The notes under the pieces were generated by a model. The model ran no database searches, had not been told where the DNA came from, and worked only from the letters and a program-made list of their open reading frames with translations. The position numbers and the translations under genes are program-made. A stretch of DNA of 64,000 bases from Antedon mediterranea (taxonomy: Eukaryota > Echinodermata > Crinoidea > Comatulida > Antedonidae): NCBI RefSeq assembly GCF_964355755.1, contig NC_092671.1, positions 39,759,304 to 39,823,303 of the forward strand. Direction: 5' to 3'. Shown here piece by piece: positions 36,616 through 49,230 of this stretch (position 1 is the first letter of the stretch; every line of letters begins with the position of its first letter).

Positions 36616-39600
36616 GACCAATAAATGTAGTTCACATTATAAACCTAAGTCACAAACTGACTGATGAATATTAATATGGTCTTACCTAAAGTAGGGTCAT
36701 ACTCCCATATAAACCTCCTGGTTATAAATCGTACTGTCAGAGCTGAAATGAAAAAAAAAATCAAATTTCATACAAACTAAATTGCAACTTGCGGTCAATA
36801 ACCTCATTACAGCAAGGAAGCAGAAATCAAAGGAAAGACAAGAGAACCGACTAGGCCTACTAAACGTACGCTGGAACGATCAAGAAGCTAGAGTTATGTA
36901 CGGAACCGTCTAAGTGCCATCGACTTTTCAAGATAATTTATCTTAACAAGTCGCCAAGTAGTTGATGGCATTAGACGCTTCCGTAGTTATGTGTTGGCAA
37001 GCAAGTAAAAGAGGAACACTGAGCTTATGGGATATATTCTGAGCATGTTTGAGGAATTAAAGCTAACAACATGGTATGACCGGTGCTTCATCATGGTGAA
37101 AACGTTGCGGAATATTTTGAGAAAAGATGGACGAACATCGAAGAGAGTCTGCAATGAAAAGGATAAGGCTAGGCCAACATACATAGATGAACAGGATGCC
37201 TGGGGAAATAGTGTAACCATGACACCTATAAATTAATAGATTAATATAATGGTGTAACAGCAAGAAATGACAATTCGGAAACAATTTTGACATATAGGCC
37301 TACATAACAATACTCATTGTCTTACTTTATTAAAAGTAAACCATAAAAATATTTGCAGGCGGTTTACCTATATCTAATCTGATTTTTTTTTCTGATAACT
37401 TTCATCCCTCAATAGGCCTACATAATATTGAAATATTCACCCAAAACATATGTTTTTAATTTTATAAGACGTAATGCATATTCAACATTCCTGTTTCGAT
37501 TTAAACATTTGAGCATAGATCACATATCGAAAATAAAAGTCATAATCATATAAATAAACGTTTGTTAGTTTTTTGTTGGTATGTTAGACTCTGTTTTTAT
37601 ATTCGACGTATGTGGACATGTTTCTCTGACAACGTAATTTATTTTTCAATACTGTTATAAATACCTATTTATTAAAGAATGATAGTTTTTTTTCGATGAA
37701 ATAAAAGTGGGAAAACCCCACAAAAGACAAAAAAAAAACACGTTTTCCTAGATACCAACCAATTATCTGTATCAACGATTATTATTATTATGAATGTTGA
37801 TATTGATGTTATTGTAGTTTGTAGTAGCTATTAGTATTGTAATAAAGAATTATTTTATTGGCTTACGAACAAAGAAAGTGGGACAATTTGCGGTGAGGAT
37901 GAGGGTATAACAAGAACTAAAATAAAGATATATAACTAAATATGGTGGTGATATGTCTAAATATGGTAGTGATATGACATCATCATGTCCATATAGACAC
38001 ATCACATTTGTGTGTCACATAAAGTTTGATTAGACAGAGCTTAGCGTGACTTTATACGCTGAGATGACATTCGAAACAAAAATGTTATACAATACCTACT
38101 TAGTTTCTAAAAGATAATAAAACAGAATACATTATAATTAAAAGACGCTTATTCCTGAGTACACGCTGTTCGCTTCTAAGAAATACCAATAAGCTATACT
38201 TTACTTATAAGCGTCAGATGGTCTTTTAAGTAGCCGAACGTTTTGCTCGACCGAATAAATGACTGCTTGGCGCGCCATACTCGACCGAATGTTTCGCATC
38301 GACTGAATGGCAGCCAATTATGTTATATTACAATAATGACGTCACACCAATGACTCAATAATGTAAACTGGACATTTAGAATTATTCAAAAGAAGTAAAA
38401 TTGCATAATGTTAAACTGGAAATGTCAGGAAAATCACAAAATATCATGAATACATGAGATGTTTCAGTATAAATCATTGTGTTTTACTTTTATCGTTTTG
38501 ATTTTGCTTTTTGCTTATTTTGTATCTCCATTGAGATCCAGCCACTGATGCCCACAGCATTGTCATTTTTTCAGTGCTTATTTTATTTTGTATCTCCATT
38601 GATATCCAGCCACTGATACCCACAGCATTGTCATTTTTTCAGTGCTTTTTTTTTGTATCTCCATTGAGATCCAGCCACTGATACCCACAGCATTGTTATT
38701 TTTTCAGTGCTTATTTTATTTTGTATCTCCATTGAGATCCAGCCACTGATACCCACCAGCATTGTCATTTTTTCATTTCTAATTTTATTTTGTATCTCCA
38801 TTGAGATCCAGCCACTAATACCCACAGCATTGTCATTTTTTCAGTACTTATTTTATTTGTATCTCCATTGAGATCCAGCCAGTAATACCCACAGCATTGT
38901 CATTTTTTCAGTACTTATTTTATTTGTATCTCCATTGAGATCCAGCCAGTAATACCCACAGCCTTGTTTTCAGTATTTTGCCTTTGGATTAGTATATAAA
39001 TCATTATAAAACATAGACTTGTCATGTTCTATAAATGTTGTGAATATTGAACGTTTGCCATAATAATCTCGAAGCAAAGCAGCTTGTTATGGTAGGCCTA
39101 TGCATATCAATATAATGCATCGTCAACGATAAATATTGAAATTTGGCCAAAAAATGATATTAACATTGCCTCCAAAAGACAACAAAAGCTCCAACATTGA
39201 TTAGCATATACAGTAAAAATGTGTTTGTTGTATATTAAACCACGGAGACATATATATAACATATTTAGGCCTATTCTGGGCGGCGGCTTCGTGTTTCAGA
39301 ATCATCACAAGCCGTTCACCTGCCTGTTTTCTCTCCCATCGGAGAAAGATATCGGGGGCCGTGGGGACAAGGGGTCAGGGTCGCTACTTAAATGGCAAGT
39401 GTGTGGCTAAGATGAAAGATTCATAAGCAATAAAGAGGCCCAGTTATGAGTTTAATAAAATGATAAAAACAAGATGGTAGTAAATTATATAGTATTGATT
39501 TGCAAGTTGTTCAATGGGTACATCCCGTAGAAAAATACTTGATAGAATTTTACACATATTTTCTATAGAGTGTGTTTAGGCCTATAGAGTTCATAGAAAT

Positions 39601-42600
39601 TAGAAAAGGTCTATAGAATTTCTATAGACGTTTTAATCTATAGACATTCTGACGGCCATCGACGTACAATATAATTTATATAAATTTAGTCTATAGAAAT
39701 TTCTATAAATTAAATTGTAATGCGAGTGTGGATATACGATTTATTTAATAGTGATATCTGAAACTGTGATTATAAGTTCAATGATAGATAGAAAATATGT
39801 GTCGTTATAAGTTCAAGTGCATGGTTATATCTGCAAGTGCATGATGGTTAAAATTCAATGATAAATACATATTATTTTACTAAGGCCAATGTGATATATA
39901 AGGAAGATGTGTAAGAGTGTTTATAAGTGAGATTATTATGAGAATGAGTGAGATTATTGTGAGACTGATAAATAAAATTATCATCATTTTAAAACAAATA
40001 CTTATAAGGACAATTTTGTAAGTTCAATTCATAAGCCAGATTTTTATTTTTCAAGTTAAATCCCAAATGACCTAATTATTTCAAGTCTTGTATATTTTTA
40101 TCATGTTTTTCTAAAGCTGTTGATATAACAATCACATTGCATCATCGCAACATATAAATATTGTTATCGTTTGCTTTCATTTTAACAAAAATATTTTATG
40201 AGATTATCATTTTGTTTATTGTTTATAAACGTATGGCACGTAAGCATTCTAGTTTGATTGTATAGCTAAACGGTTTAAAATAATGTATTTATCTCTGTTT
40301 TGGACGCCATTTATAACATTAACTATAGCTTATCAATAAAACACAAGATATTGTTTATGTATATCTTTTTGGTGTAGGCCTATTGTTTCCCGAGTTAAAA
40401 ATGTTAATCTTATTTCTCCTGCACTCGACAACATATTGACTGAATTGAATAAAGCTCTGTCTACACTATCAAACTAGTTTGACAAAAAAGTGTGATGTGC
40501 CTAAATATAGTGGTGATATGCTCAAATATAGTAGTGATATGACATCATCATGTCCATATTTGGGCACATTTTTTTGTCACATAAAGTTTGATAGTGTGGA
40601 CAGAGCTTTAGGTTTATATGTTGATTTGTAACTCTATAACAGTATAATATTATTTAAAACAAACTGTCCTAAATATAACATTTTAAATGACATATCCTTA
40701 GCGGCGTTTGTAAATCCCTGGCTTAACTCAGACACAAACGAGCTTTTCAAGTATTTAGGATTCTTCAAGATTTTATTAAGCTCGTCTTGAGAGGTATTTT
40801 TAACCACTGGGACTCATTTAGCCTTTTCTTATCTTGCCGATTCTATATCAGGTTGGAATCAATTCTCCCTCTTAATTAAAACCTCATCTGTTATCTATGC
40901 TACCCCAAACTGCGATTTTTTTTACACAAAGACCTACTCAGTGAATACATTTAGTATTGTAGTACACCGAATAGAAAGGAAAGAAAACAAAAACTAATAG
41001 TCATATTTTCTTCCTCTCGCTCTCATAAGTTCTAGACGGAATTGTTTACTTAATATTGTTTTCTTTTAAATATATTTTGGCACACATGGCGTTTCATACG
41101 TCTAATATTTCAGCTGGAACGGACAAAAATCAACATAATAATACCAACAACCCCAAGGGGGAAAGTTGAGAAAGGACCGCGTCTAACTTGGCATCATCGT
41201 TCTGTTTTACTTTATTGTTTTGATTTAACTTTTTGCTTATTTTATTTATATCTTAATTGAGATCAAACCACAGATAGCAGTTGTTATATTGTAATTTGCC
41301 TTAATTATTTGCTTATTTTGAGGTTGCGCACACAGTGATACCATAAAGGTTACTCGAGGGTTACTCATTATACTGTACATGAATCCAATCCGATACGACA
41401 TCAATCTGTCTGTCCGCAACTTCAATTATTCTGATCGCAATATTTGAAAGGTAATTAACTATTAAAGGAGAATTGAACATTTAAATTGTTTAAAATAAAT
41501 TTAAAAACAAACGGAATTCTTATCAATGCCACTGTAAATATTTATGTATCCAAGAATCGTTAACATATTGCACACACGTTTATCACACTTCAACCAACTC
41601 GTGCCATTGTAAACATGACAGATTCAGAGCTCGTTCTTAATGTTGTGGTTGCATTATGACCGTTCTTACGCTCTGTCTACACTATTTCTGTTACAATAAA
41701 AATGTGATGTGTCCGTATATGGACATGATGATGTCATATCACTACTATATTTAGCCATATCATTACCATGTTTGGGAACATCACACTTTTTTTGTCAAAC
41801 TAGTTTGATAGTGTAGACAGAACTTTAGTTGGTGGAGCAATTTGTCTGGTTAATTCCATTAAAAACGAAACTGATAATCGATGTACCGTATACAAATTAA
41901 TATTCGGTGGCTTTTCTTTGATCATTTACCAATATAAATAATAAATGCATGCGGACGAATGGAACTAACGTAAGATAAATACACTAATCTCACGAATTCA
42001 AAAACAAAATTTCACGTTTGTTTTCTTTACGACTCCTCCTTCGGAGATATACATGTCATGATCACAAACTGTAGTAGGCCTAGTACTAATTATTTTAGAA
42101 AACATAACGTGATCTCTTTGGATTACATTACATTGAAAACGCACATTGTAATTATTAATTATGAATAATACTAATGAGTAGAGATGTATTCTGTAATCAA
42201 TAAGATAATACAAATTAATCAGTTACGTATGCTAAAGGACACAATCTATTCAAACGTCATTCTTTTAACCCAGAATCTGAAGTCAGCATTCGAATGCCTT
42301 TTTATTTTGATATGTCATGAGGAGGGTGCGTGCGTACAAAAATCATATAAATATTATAAGTTTTTAACGCGTGCGATATGTATGTGCGCGTACAAAATCC
42401 TATAAATATTATCAAGTTTTTAACGCGTGCGACATGTGTGTGTGCGTAAAAAATCATATAAATATTATCAAGTTTTAAACGCGTGCAACATGTGTGTGCG
42501 CGTACAAAATCATATAAATATTATCAAGTTTTTAACGCGTACGACATGTGTGTGTGCGTAAAAAATCATAAATATTATCAAGTTTTTTAACGCGTGCGAC

Positions 42601-45600
42601 ATGATTGTGTGTGTGCGTAAAAAATCATATAAATATTATCAAGTTTTTAACGCATGACACGTTGCGCATATCAAACACTATTTCGTGGGCCCTATTCCAT
42701 TCATTCCCTGATTGAAATTACTGAAAGTTGTCTGCGAAGCGAAGTCAAAGAAATCTATGCCTATAGTCTCTGAATCCATACATAATCATGATGTTCTTAT
42801 TTTCAACATCAGATTACAGCCAGACTGTCATATTAACATCTCCGTGTAATAAATCAGATCAGAATGCGATAGGGTTTGTGTTTCCACAAAATTCAATCAG
42901 TATTTCTTAGAAATATGAGCGTGTTAGACTTTTCTTTGAAATATCACATTGTTACAAGCGTTATCATGCCTGCTAATACGGTACTAAATATCATACTGCA
43001 GTCTTATTAGTTACAAGGATGTTTAAGATTCACTCGCAATTGATAGACTTCGTTCTTAGAAGTTACTCAAAATCACTGGATATTAAATGTCCTAGTTTTT
43101 GCCAAATGACTGAACGGTGAGACACGTTAAAACGCGTTTTTCGACGCAATAAACACGTTTATTATCTGCATTATGAACAGATCGGTTATCGTGACGAGGT
43201 CTCATTAGAAACTCGTTACAGGCAAAAACACTATTTGTTAGGTGAATGTGTAAACACGTGCTACTCACGACCTGAATTATTAAACATTCATTTCACTATA
43301 AATCCATCATAAACAAATGTAGTTCAAATACATACAACATATATTTCATACGTGACATCATAGATTGTAGTTCTATTATAGAAAGTTAATAAAGTAAAAT
43401 AATAAATACAACTATTTCGGATATTAAACCATTATACCCATTTCCCCCATAGTGTATTGATTGCATTATTGAGCTTATGAAACATTTTATTTGAAAAAAA
43501 AATCTGAACCAAATTAAAATTAAAATCACAGAAAACAATTCAATTCAATTTCTCGATTTTTTTGGTAAATCCTTTGGTAAACACTTTTCTTAATAGAACT
43601 TTACAGTGGCAGATCCGTCAAATGATAGGGAGAGAGTGAGCAGCGTTTAGTTCACCTCACCATAAGACAATGAAATTAGGATCCGTGTACGAGTCAATAT
43701 TGATACTGCATTGTAAGTGGGATAATTATATTTATAAACACTGACCAAAACCCAGTGGCAACGTTGCCGTGACGTCATGACACTTACACACTCAACACTA
43801 TATTATATGGGATAGACACACAGTAAGGTTGGTACTTACTTTAAAATATCCAAATATTTTTAAAGCATAATTATTGCCTTTTAATAATAATAATATCCTG
43901 GATTTTTATAGCGCCTCGAAGCGCTGTACATAAACTAATACGAAAAAAAGGGGATTCCAACCATGCCAAAAAAAACTCCAAACTGATAATACGCCTTCGT
44001 CGCTAATCAGGGATCGGTCAAATTGAACCCCGGTCAGCACCAGTTGCGTCTCCGATCATCTCGGACTTAGACACCTCCTGCCCTACTTAAATTAGATCTA
44101 AAACAATCTAGGTGGCATGATGAAGGTGGCATTAGTAATTTGTAATAAATTCAGTTTCAAATTAAGTTTCCATCGATCAACATTGAAGATGAGTCAACAG
44201 ACGTGATTGTAAACAACTGATCGCTGAAAGAACAGAACAGGACACTCTAGCCAGGGCTATAAAAGAATACCCAGAGGACACCTTACACAAAAAGCAACGA
44301 TTAAAGTAAATACATTTACTGATCTAATAGCATTGATTTTCTATAACTATTGTTACTTGTGACAAACTACTTACGAGGCCATCTTTGCCCACTTAATTGT
44401 AGTCTTTCAAAAACGATTTAGTTTTGTAACACAAAAAGTGTTAGAATAAAACCAATTTATCGTATGGATAATTGAAGTATATAACAGCACAGAATGTGTC
44501 AATTGTAGTCATTGCTAAAGTGACACGACGAAGTAAGGCCTAGAGAAAACGATGTTATCAACTACGTTATCAATGTTTGCACGCACACGTTGGCAAGAGA
44601 AAACGCGTATTAAAAGATGCTTGTGATTGGTTAAATTGCTTATGTCGCTGCGTTTACGTCGTTGTAGAAACCAGCCTTAAGAGAAAAACACGTACTAAAA
44701 GAGAAATCATATCGTTTGTACGCGTGCGCGTCAGCAAGAGAAAGCATGTTAAACAATGTCCCATGTTATCAGCGTTTATACGCTCGCGTGTACTATTCGT
44801 GGTATTGAACCGTAACAATGTATAAATTAATATAATATTCAACAGAAAATAAATTGAGATGTCTCGCTATTAAGTAGAATATTTATTTTTGGAAACTAAA
44901 GTGGATTTATAAAAAAAATAAATATCTAAGTGTCTTCATCAGCTGTTGCTACTAATGCAATGTTAAACCGTGAACATTTCTCAATTTTCATATTCAATTC
45001 CCTTAAGACCTATAATAGCTTTAATATATATATAACGTAGGATTGTAATCTACATGTTAAATACAAATCAAATATCAAGTTTTTATATTAAAGTCAAACA
45101 TAAAATCAGAACAAGATTTTAATGCATTTTTTGTTGTGAAATTCAATGGACATAAGTGGTTATGTATTCCTACTAAAATGAAAGACATTGATATTACGGT
45201 AAATCGCCTGACATATTGATTTGTATTGAAGTGTTGTCCGTTTGCAAAGGGAGTCCGAAGATCGGCCAACAAGGATGAAGCCTATTCTAAAATGTATATT
45301 ATAACTTATTATTATCGTAATTGTATTCCTCTACGTACACACAACACCTCTTGTCAGAAGTAATATCAAGCAGAAGGTTCCTGGTTCAAATCTTTTTCTC
45401 ACAGATTTCTTCATTGTATCGTTTCAAAATATATTGTTATAGTTAAATATATACTATTACAGTTAACGATTTGTGTAAAAATATTCAACAATACAATGAT
45501 AAAATAACTGCTATCTCAATATTAGAATTAAAAAAACACTGTTTCAAGTATGGTAATACCTGTATAAGGTGAACCAGGATATCAACAACATTTTCTACGT

Positions 45601-45913
45601 ATAATAAGTAGTGTTTACTATTCTGTGAAATATTAAGTAATGATAAATTGTTTGAAAGGTGAATTACAAGCGACAGACATCACACAGAAAGCGTTAAGGA
45701 ATGTCAAATGAAGGGATATGATACATTGATCATCTGTCTATCTAATATTCAATTACCTGTCTTCACTACACACTTACTTAACAACCAAAGTACCTGCTTA
45801 CGATCGAGCTAAGTCACGTGTGCTAGCTTACCTGTTTTACCAACTGCTGCTTGCCCCAAAATCACCACCTTTAGCGGCTTGCCCGTCTGCACCACCCCAT
45901 GCCTTCGATGCAT
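34958..45913 (-). CDS. RERG/RASL12-like small GTPase, paralogue 1
   Basis: Exons 45913-45832, 36742-36686, 36126-36047 and 35491-34958 join in frame to 250 residues. G1 is GQAAVGKT (20-27), switch I is FIWEYDPTLE with T45, G3 is DTAGQ (69-73) with the catalytic Gln kept, and G4 is NKKD. G5 reads ELSVCDS, with Val where Ala is usual. A basic Ser/Pro-rich tail of about 80 residues ends DSVDSII without a CAAX box, as in RERG, which is not prenylated. FIWEYDPTL favours RERG, while the VCDSFDDVHTAF segment recalls RASL12. The family acts as cytosolic or nuclear GTP-binding regulators of growth. Intron 1 is about 9.1 kb. The exon 1 ATG is preceded by a stop-containing stretch. Confidence 0.88.
35597..35943. 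mobile_element. MITE family B, second copy
   Basis: AGGCCGTGTTTCTGCAGCC at the left and GGCTGCGGAAACACGGCCT at the right form a near-perfect terminal inverted repeat. The interior repeats GTTTATCGGTTAATT and CCCCGTTTCCACA. It lies in an intron of the GTPase gene. Confidence 0.75.
37934..38043. mobile_element. MITE family A, copy 11, left end missing
   Basis: Two AAATATGGTAGTG-type units, GACATCATCATGTCCATAT and the right terminus remain; the left terminal repeat is absent. Confidence 0.75.
38477..39005. repeat. Penelope-type dispersed repeat with internal 67-bp tandem array
   Basis: Seven copies of a unit containing TATCTCCATTGAGATCCAGC and CCCACAGCATTGTCATTTTT lie between flanks (TTATCGTTTTGATTT on the left, TTTGCCTTTGGATT on the right). 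The same flanks surround a single unit at 47500-47620 on the other strand. The array therefore arose by expansion inside a mobile repeat. Confidence 0.75.
40450..40610. mobile_element. MITE family A, copy 12, nearly intact
   Basis: TAAAGCTCTGTCTACACTAT at one end and GTGTGGACAGAGCTTTA at the other, with outer TA. Two worn AAATATAGTGGTG-type units have lost the CArg match. Confidence 0.9.
41205..41300. repeat. Penelope-type repeat, short diverged fragment
   Basis: TTTACTTTATTGTTTTGATT and ATTGAGATCAAACCACAGAT match the repeats at 38477 and 47500 with substitutions. Confidence 0.5.
41667..41827. mobile_element. MITE family A, copy 13
   Basis: Termini TTACGCTCTGTCTACACTAT and GTAGACAGAACTTTA; inner TCACTACTATATTTAGCC units are worn. 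Confidence 0.85.
42329..42660. repeat. About 60-bp tandem repeat, 6 copies
   Basis: The unit contains AATCATATAAATATTATCAA and TTTTTAACGCGTGCGACATG then a TGTGTGCG stretch. CpG-containing positions stay conserved among copies while the TG run varies in length. In the GTPase first intron. Confidence 0.85.
43877..44094 (-). mobile_element. SINE-like dispersed repeat
   Basis: On the minus strand it starts with a possible A box (GGTGTCTAAGTCCGAG) and B box-like GGGGTTCAATTTG. It ends in ACAGCGCTTCGAGGCGCTAT and an ATT microsatellite. A related tail with ATATAGCGC is at 61575-61735. Identification is by pattern only. Confidence 0.5.
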
Positions 45914-47463
45914 TTTTAGTTTAGGCCTCTCTTATACTTTGAGAAAATATCGACGAAATGATTGTACTGCTGGTGCAGTAGCTACTCCTGCTCCGTCACG
46001 ATTGGCTAGGCCTGCTTAAGTGGATTTAGTTTGCGAGTTTCTTCCAATTGGTCAACACTCATGAATACGAAATATTGTTGATATCAAGCGGTAACCATGT
46101 GACGACTGATTTATAGAAACATTGTCGGTGTCGATGTTGCCAGTACATTAAACTATGAATATCAACAACATAAAGAATGTGTTGGAACATTCATTATCCT
46201 TCGTCGTCTCATTCACTTAAATGTTTAATGTTGTAGGCCTAAATTGAATTTGGATTAAAACAGCTGAAGAAGATATTTCATAATAGTTTTACGTCACTGT
46301 TACGTTTTAAATCAATATCATTGCTGAAATTGACAGCTTCCTCTTAGTATTTCAAAGAGCAAAGTCAGTTTTTCATGTTTAAACCAACCACAGCCAAATT
46401 TCACAGCTGCGCATGATATTGTTATAGTTGAGCCAGGACTAGAACCCAAGACCTTCATCAACAGGCAGGCTGATGATCAGTTCCACTATTTATTAGACGT
46501 ATAACATATTTCATTGACATGCATGCCGTTTTCGGTTTGATAGCCGAAGTTAATTGACGAACCATATGCGATGAAAAATATGTGTTAAAAGGACCCCCAA
46601 CGTACCCAAACCCCAAACCCCAAACCCATCCTTATTTGCCTATTTATGAAAATAAGTCCATCAAAAACGTACGGTATCAACTGCAGCAACAATCTTCTCA
46701 ATGGGAGACAATGCACCGTACAGTAACGACAACACACAGCAACTCGTTGACACCTCCATGTGTCTCAATAACAGACTGAATAGGTTCAACATTAATAAAG
46801 AAGTTAGCATTACTGTGTCTTTATTGTAGGGGGTGTGGTGGGAGTGGGGGGATATTTGGTTTAATACATTAGTGTTCAATATTCTAATCACTAGCACTAT
46901 ACACAGATCACATAGGAGTAGGGATAGCCAAGTGGGAATAGCCAAGTGGGAATAGCCATCCTCAAATTCTTCCTTAATTCCCCTTACACCTCCCCCACCC
47001 TCACCCCCACCCACCCACTAAAATTAAAACGGACCAGCGTCCTTGACCAATAAGACAACCTATGTGATATAATTCAACGTTTTCATTTATCTATCTATAC
47101 CTATTACAAAAAGTGGATGATGAATTATGATTATCATACTCTGTTTGTCTGAAGCATCAGTCGTTGAAACTAATGTAAATCAACTACCATTAAATGACTC
47201 AATGTACCAAACAGTCGTAAAAAACGTGGAAAATGAATTAAGATAAATTTCTAGACGCCATTTTGTTATCCTATTATCCGAAAGGATTTAGTATACAAAT
47301 TTGAAATAAGATTTCAGTGGGTTCTTCGATATTGTCAATGTAAATATTGATGCGTCGCAAATCTGAATACATTTTAGATTTGAATTGTAGTCCTTAACTA
47401 TACGTGTCCTCTGTCGATCCTGTCATGGTCTATTCGTCTATTTATTTATTTATTTACAGTATA

Positions 47464-47466
<3 letters not shown>

Positions 47467-47504
<38 letters not shown>
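47467..47504. repeat. (TA)n microsatellite
   Basis: About 19 TA dinucleotides bordering the Penelope-type repeat. Confidence 0.95.
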
Positions 47505-47507
<3 letters not shown>

Positions 47508-47745
47508 CCAAAGGCAAATTACTGAAAAAAATGACAATGCTGTGGGTATCAGTGGCTGGATCTCAATGGAGATACAGAAATAAAAAGCGAAAAGCTAAAT
47601 CAAAACGATAAAGTAAACAGCCAGAAAAGTTAGCAGAGCTTTCGGGCAACACTAGCCCTTCACATCAGTGCAAGTGAAGGAATTTGGATAACGTCATAGT
47701 ATAAAGCTGGCAAGTGCTGCCTGGGTGGACAGGAATAAAAGAAAT
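47500..47745 (-). mobile_element. Penelope-type terminal repeat fragment with hammerhead-like core
   Basis: The minus strand holds CTGATG, a GGGC/GCCC hairpin, CGAAAGC and then the same flank and unit as the 38.5-kb array. The first block, at 47631-47670, resembles the hammerhead ribozyme motif found in terminal repeats of Penelope-like elements. The core reads CTGATGTGA instead of CTGATGA. No reverse transcriptase frame is nearby. Confidence 0.55.
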
Positions 47746-48343
47746 TATATATATATATATAATTTGTTTACGGTATCTTAATTAATGTAACTAGTTTGTA
47801 GTGGGCTTCCTATCACAAGTCTCTTGGGGTTTCCTGGAGGTCCCTTTCATCTTTTTACAATTTTTACTTCTTTTTTTGTTACCATATGTGTTTTTATTTG
47901 TTTATGAGATGAATAAAGAGAAGTTATTTTAATAAATCTATATTATAATTGATTGTAAATACAATACAATGTTTAGTTATCGTAATAATATATTCCTGGT
48001 GCTGGTAATATAGTCCACAACTCGCCGTCGCGTTGAAATCTTGTTAACGTCTGTGGTGCTTAAATAATTAACGGTAGCCTACTGTATGCAAAATAACATG
48101 CAGAGTTTGAGAACAAAACAATCGTAATCCCAGTCTTTAATCCCATTAAAGATAACCCCATCTAGGATCTTATATAAATTGAGTTCATTTAATGAAGGTT
48201 TGATTAAAAGATTAACGGGATGAAATTTAATAAGCACATGCGCTAAGATTTAAGATGCTAGATGTATTGCTGTCTGATGGTAAACAACAACTTCATGCTA
48301 ATTGAGTCTAAAACATAGCAATTACATACTGAAACTCACAACC

Positions 48344-49230
48344 CAGGGACCGTAGACAACATGAGGCAGACGAGGCGCTCACAACCCAGGACCGTAGACA
48401 ACATGAGGCAGACGAGGCGCTCACAAACCAGGACCGTAGACAACATGAGGCAGACGAGGCGCTCACAACCCAGGACCGTAGACAACATGAGGCAGACGAG
48501 GCGCTCACAACCCAGGACCGTAGACAACATGAGGCAGACGAGGCGCTCACAACCCAGGACCGTAGACAACATGAGGCAGACGAGGCGCTCACAACCCAGG
48601 ACCGTAGACAACATGAGGCAGACGAGGCGCTCACAACCCAGGACCGTAGACAACATGAGGCAGACGAGGCGCTCACAACCCAGGACCGTAGACAACATGA
48701 GGCAGACGAGGCGCTCACAACCCAGGACAGTAGACAACATGAGGCAGACGTGGCGCTCACAACCCAGGACCGTAGACAACATGAGGCAGACGAGGCGCTC
48801 ACAACCCAGGACCGTAGACAACATGAGGCAGACGAGGCGCTCACAACCCAGGACCGTAGACAACATGAGGCAGACGTGGCGCTCACAACCCAGGACCATA
48901 GACAACATGAGGCAGACGAGGCGCTCACAACCCGGGACCGTAGACAACATGAGGCAGACGAGGCGCTCACTACCCAGGACCGTAGACAACATGAGGCAGA
49001 CGAGGCGCTCACAACCCAGGACCATAGACAACATGAGGCAGACGAGGCGCTCACAGCCCAGGACCATAGACAACATGAGGCAGACGAGGCGCTCACAACC
49101 CAGGACCGTAGACAACATGAGGCAGACGAGGCGCTCACTACCCAGGACCGTAGACAACATGAGGCAGACGAGGCGCTCACAACCCAGGACCGTAAACAAC
49201 ATGAGGCAGACGAGGCGCTCACTACCCACC
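48344..49230. repeat. 42-bp minisatellite, about 21 copies
   Basis: The unit contains GACAACATGAGGCAGACGAG and GCGCTCACAACCCAGGACCG. As 42 is a multiple of three and the unit has no stop in several frames, long frames of about 300 codons stay open on both strands. The copy-to-copy changes alter amino acids in every frame, so the frames are not under protein constraint. I read it as a non-coding minisatellite. Confidence 0.9.

Larger units (their letters stand above)
36743..45831. other. First intron of GTPase paralogue 1
   Basis: About 9.1 kb without a recognisable gene. It contains MITE copies, a 67-bp tandem array derived from a Penelope-type repeat, a 60-bp tandem array near 42.3 kb and a SINE-like repeat near 44 kb. 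The open frame at 37027-37236 has no recognised domain. Confidence 0.6.

Noticed and set aside
37027-37236. 69-codon plus frame in the GTPase first intron
   Set aside because: No motif, no splice partner and no homologue recognised; could be a worn retroelement piece, but I cannot support it.
42329-42660. CRISPR-like array
   Set aside because: The units are continuous tandem repeats without unique spacers, and the genome is eukaryotic.
44577-44825. 82-codon plus frame rich in Lys/Arg/Cys
   Set aside because: The sequence has loose internal repeats (AAGAGAAAACGCGTATTAAA-type words) and no recognisable domain or splice context. Treated as intronic.
46380-46500. Possible tRNA-SINE fragment with GGTTCTAGTCC
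   Set aside because: A B box-like word is present, but I could not find a matching A box or tail, so it is not listed.
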